Source of the DNA: Comamonas sp. lk
GTDB taxonomy: Bacteria; Pseudomonadota; Gammaproteobacteria; Burkholderiales; Burkholderiaceae_C
DNA: 13,902 nt
Direction of reading: 5' to 3'
NCBI GenBank assembly: GCA_945898105.1
Contig: CAMDHL010000027.1
Coordinates: forward strand, 1 to 13,902
Within the stretch, counting starts at the first letter, position 1. Every line of letters begins with the position of its first letter. The position numbers and the translations under genes are program-made. Positions 12,185-13,902 of this stretch are shown here, piece after piece. The notes below the pieces were generated by a model. That model did not search any database. It was given only the letters and a program-made list of their open reading frames with translations, and was not told the DNA's origin.

Positions 12185-12979
12185 TTAGTCGCAGTCCGGG
12201 CGGTTGACCAGATCGCGCAGCGCATCGCTATTGAGAATACGCACGTGGCGTTGCTTGACTTCAATGATGCCTTCGTCTGCAAACTTGGAAAATGTGCGGC
12301 TCACGGTCTCTAGCTTTAGGCCCAGGTAGCTGCCAATTTCTTCGCGCGTCATGCGCAGCACCAGTTCTGATTGCGAAAATCCGCGCGTGTGCAAACGCTG
12401 CACCAGATTGAGCAAAAACGCTGCTAAACGCTCTTCCGCGCGCATGCTACCCAGAAGCAGCATGACGCCGTTTTCGCGCACAATTTCGCGACTCATGATT
12501 TTGTGCACATGGCGCTGCATCGACGCAATGTCATGCGACAACTCTTCGATACGATCAAAGGGCAACACACACACTTCGGCATCTTCCAACGCGATAGCAT
12601 CACAGGTGTGGTGGTCATTGACGATGCCGTCTAAGCCCATCACTTCGCCGGCCATTTGAAAGCCGGTTACTTGGTCACGCCCATCTTCAGTGGCGACACA
12701 GGTTTTGAAGAAGCCGGTGCGTATGGCATAGAGACTGGTGAACTTCTCCCCATTGTGAAACAGCGCTGCGCCTTTTTTGACTTTACGCCGCACTTCGACC
12801 AATGTGTCCACGCGCTCCAATTCTTCTTTGCTCAAACCCACCGGCATGCACAGCTCACGCAAATTGCAATTGGAGCAGGCCACCTTAATGCTGTGCGAAT
12901 TAATGGCAATGACTTTTGCAGCACTGAGCGCCTGCGCAGACCCGGGGGACGGTTGAAGTGCATGGTGTGTTTCAAACAT
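12185..12979 (-). CDS. fnr: Oxygen-sensing transcription regulator, FNR family
   Basis: A 264-residue CRP/FNR regulator. Under low oxygen a [4Fe-4S] cluster allows dimerisation and DNA binding. Cysteine ligands C35-x2-C38-x5-C44 and C137 match E. coli FNR C20, C23, C29 and C122 with a constant offset of 15. The effector beta-roll spans about 50-150, followed by a dimer helix and a winged helix-turn-helix. Recognition residues E224-x-x-S227-R228 match the E. coli E209, S212 and R213 that read TTGAT half-sites, so it should bind the three boxes in this window. The start at 12979 is supported by GAAAGG seven bases upstream; upstream in-frame codons lack homology and run into the spacer with the FNR box. 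It diverges from hemN and may regulate itself. Confidence 0.96.
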   Translation of the reverse strand: MFETHHALQPSPGSAQALSAAKVIAINSHSIKVACSNCNLRELCMPVGLSKEELERVDTLVEVRRKVKKGAALFHNGEKFTSLYAIRTGFFKTCVATEDGRDQVTGFQMAGEVMGLDGIVNDHHTCDAIALEDAEVCVLPFDRIEELSHDIASMQRHVHKIMSREIVRENGVMLLLGSMRAEERLAAFLLNLVQRLHTRGFSQSELVLRMTREEIGSYLGLKLETVSRTFSKFADEGIIEVKQRHVRILNSDALRDLVNRPDCD

Positions 12980-12992
12980 AAATACCTTTCGC

Positions 12993-13003
12993 AACGAATC
13001 GTT
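12993..13003. repeat. Palindrome in the fnr leader
   Basis: AACGAATCGTT is an 11-bp perfect palindrome with a central base, flanked by CGCAA/TTGCG arms that extend it imperfectly to about 12990-13009. It lies 14-24 bases upstream of the fnr ATG, just beyond the ribosome site at 12985-12990. It could be an operator or a leader hairpin that affects fnr translation. The function is unproven. Confidence 0.3.
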
Positions 13004-13027
13004 TTTGCGGCTTGTATTGGGCATTGC

Positions 13028-13041
13028 TTGATGCACATCAA
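13028..13041. promoter_or_regulatory. FNR box between fnr and hemN
   Basis: TTGATGCACATCAA is a perfect, fully symmetric FNR box. It is centred 65.5 bases before the hemN ATG and 55.5 bases before the fnr ATG. The hemN side has a -10-like hexamer at the class II distance. The fnr side has none at the same spacing, so the box may repress or only weakly affect fnr. Confidence 0.92.
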
Positions 13042-13063
13042 CCGCTCTTGTCCGGGCTTGCGC

Positions 13064-13069
13064 CACAGT
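13064..13069 (+). promoter_or_regulatory. Candidate -10 element of hemN (FNR class II)
   Basis: CACAGT is centred 32 bp from the FNR box centre, as are the CACACT elements of ccoI and ccoN. It predicts a transcript start near 13076, about 24 bases before the hemN ATG. Confidence 0.6.
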
Positions 13070-13076
13070 AGAGGAG

Positions 13077-13109
13077 ATGTTACCCCTTGAGCCCGTAATA
13101 TGGTTGTAA
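13077..13109 (+). other. Possible ten-codon upstream ORF overlapping the hemN start
   Basis: ATG 13077 opens a frame reading M-L-P-L-E-P-V-I-W-L and stopping at TAA 13107-13109, seven bases past the start of the hemN ATG. Its ATG lies at the predicted hemN transcript start, so it would be read without a leader. The GAGGAG directly before it is too close to serve as its own ribosome site. It may be chance, but it could couple to hemN, which has no clear ribosome site. Confidence 0.2.
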
Positions 13110-13902
13110 GTATTCCTGTTTCTGAAGATCTTTTGCGCCGCTATGACGTGGCCGGGCCGCGCTATACGTCCTACCCCACTGCAGATCGTTTTGTAGAGGC
13201 CTTTGGCGAGGCGGATTACCTGCAGGCCGTGGCGCAGCGCTTTGGAGCCGGGGGGCGGGTGACGCCCATTTCCTTATATATCCACATTCCATTTTGCGAA
13301 TCATTGTGCTATTACTGTGCATGTAACAAGGTCATTACCAAACACCACGACAGGGCGGTGGAATACCTGCGCTATCTGGAAAAAGAGGTCGACCTGCATA
13401 TCGCCCGTATTGGGCGCGGCCAACCGGTCGGCCAGCTGCATCTAGGCGGGGGAAGTCCTACGTTTTTGACCGATGGTCAGTTGACCGACTTGATGCGCCT
13501 GCTGCATGAGAACTTCTGCTTTACCAAGGGGGCTGAAATCTGCATAGAGGTTGATCCGCGCACCGTGGATGCGGCCCGCATTGCGGCCATTGCCGCTATG
13601 GGCTTTAACCGCCTGAGCTTTGGCGTACAGGACTTTGACCCTGCAGTACAAAAAGCTGTGCATCGGGTGCAGGATACCGGCCAGGTCTTCAGTCTGGTCG
13701 CCGCCGCACGTGCCCATGGCATGCAATCGGTCAATGTGGATTTGATTTACGGCCTACCCCAGCAAAGCCCGCAGTCTTTTGACTGCACTTTGGAGCAGGT
13801 GGCGCGCTTGCGACCGGACCGGATTGCGCTGTATGCCTATGCGCATTTGCCCACACGCTTTAAGCCGCAGCGGCGCATCGACGCTATGCAATTGCCCGGC
13901 GC
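13100..13902 (+). CDS. hemN: Oxygen-independent coproporphyrinogen III dehydrogenase, N-terminal part
   Basis: The first 267 codons are seen; the gene runs off the right edge. This is a cytoplasmic radical SAM enzyme that decarboxylates coproporphyrinogen III to protoporphyrinogen IX without oxygen, supplying heme for the oxidase and cytochromes of this locus. The early R-Y-T-S-Y-P-T-A-D-R-F motif marks true HemN rather than HemW. The radical SAM cluster is C66-x3-C70-x2-C73, with C75 following in C-A-C-N-K, as in the E. coli enzyme with an offset of four. G-G-G-S-P-T-F and E-V-D-P-R-T blocks follow, then R-L-S-F-G-V-Q-D-F and D-L-I-Y-G-L-P. A stop four codons upstream makes ATG 13100 the only good start; its ribosome site is weak. 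Expression is probably FNR-activated from the box at 13028-13041. Confidence 0.96.
   Translation, partial: MVVSIPVSEDLLRRYDVAGPRYTSYPTADRFVEAFGEADYLQAVAQRFGAGGRVTPISLYIHIPFCESLCYYCACNKVITKHHDRAVEYLRYLEKEVDLHIARIGRGQPVGQLHLGGGSPTFLTDGQLTDLMRLLHENFCFTKGAEICIEVDPRTVDAARIAAIAAMGFNRLSFGVQDFDPAVQKAVHRVQDTGQVFSLVAAARAHGMQSVNVDLIYGLPQQSPQSFDCTLEQVARLRPDRIALYAYAHLPTRFKPQRRIDAMQLPG

Noticed and set aside
12656..13090. Plus-strand frame antisense to fnr running through the FNR box
   Set aside because: It runs opposite to a fully conserved fnr gene and has no ribosome site or recognisable product.
1..13902. CRISPR array, insertion sequence, tRNA, toxin-antitoxin or phage genes
   Set aside because: I looked for regular direct repeats, terminal inverted repeats, transposase motifs and tRNA-like folds and saw none; nearly all of the window is explained by housekeeping and respiration genes.

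Overview
The window looks like a chromosomal segment of a betaproteobacterium of the order Burkholderiales, most likely the Comamonadaceae. This is inferred from protein character (CcoG, CcoI, Lgt and FNR resemble that group), the gene order ccoI-ccoS-ccoN-ccoO-ccoQ-ccoP-ccoG-ccoH followed by convergent fnr and then hemN, and the fairly GC-rich codon use. No mobile element, CRISPR array, tRNA or rRNA was seen, and both ends of the window cut through genes.

Left part (1-3830). A minus-strand pair consists of an unrecognised membrane-anchored coiled-coil protein and, six bases after its stop, an exported Sel1/TPR-like protein that runs off the left edge. A roughly 290-bp divergent spacer separates this pair from lgt (prolipoprotein diacylglyceryl transferase). 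Lgt is followed closely by a crotonase-family protein that lacks one of the two usual enoyl-CoA hydratase glutamates. Next comes a separately transcribed REC-HD-GYP response regulator, a likely cyclic-di-GMP phosphodiesterase.

Central and right part (3859-13902) is a micro-oxic/anaerobic respiration locus. A universal stress protein gene (minus strand) diverges from ccoI, a copper P-type ATPase that supplies the oxidase. ccoI is followed by ccoS, then ccoN-ccoO-ccoQ-ccoP (the four cbb3 cytochrome c oxidase subunits), ccoG (Fe-S protein for copper handling) and ccoH (short FixH-type assembly protein). Convergent to these is fnr, the oxygen-sensing [4Fe-4S] regulator. Divergent from fnr is hemN, the oxygen-independent coproporphyrinogen III dehydrogenase, which is cut by the right edge. 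Together these supply heme, copper, the oxidase and its regulator.

The strongest non-coding signal is three 14-bp FNR boxes: between usp and ccoI (one mismatch), before ccoN (perfect), and between fnr and hemN (perfect). In each case a CACACT or CACAGT hexamer lies exactly 32 bp centre to centre downstream on the plus strand. That is the spacing of an FNR class II activated promoter and predicts start sites near 4413, 7203 and 13076. The ccoI prediction places the transcript start at its ATG, so that mRNA may be leaderless. The locus is otherwise canonical. I did not find a clearly undescribed biological system; the less explained items are the coiled-coil/Sel1 pair, the crotonase active-site change, and several small palindromes or hairpins.
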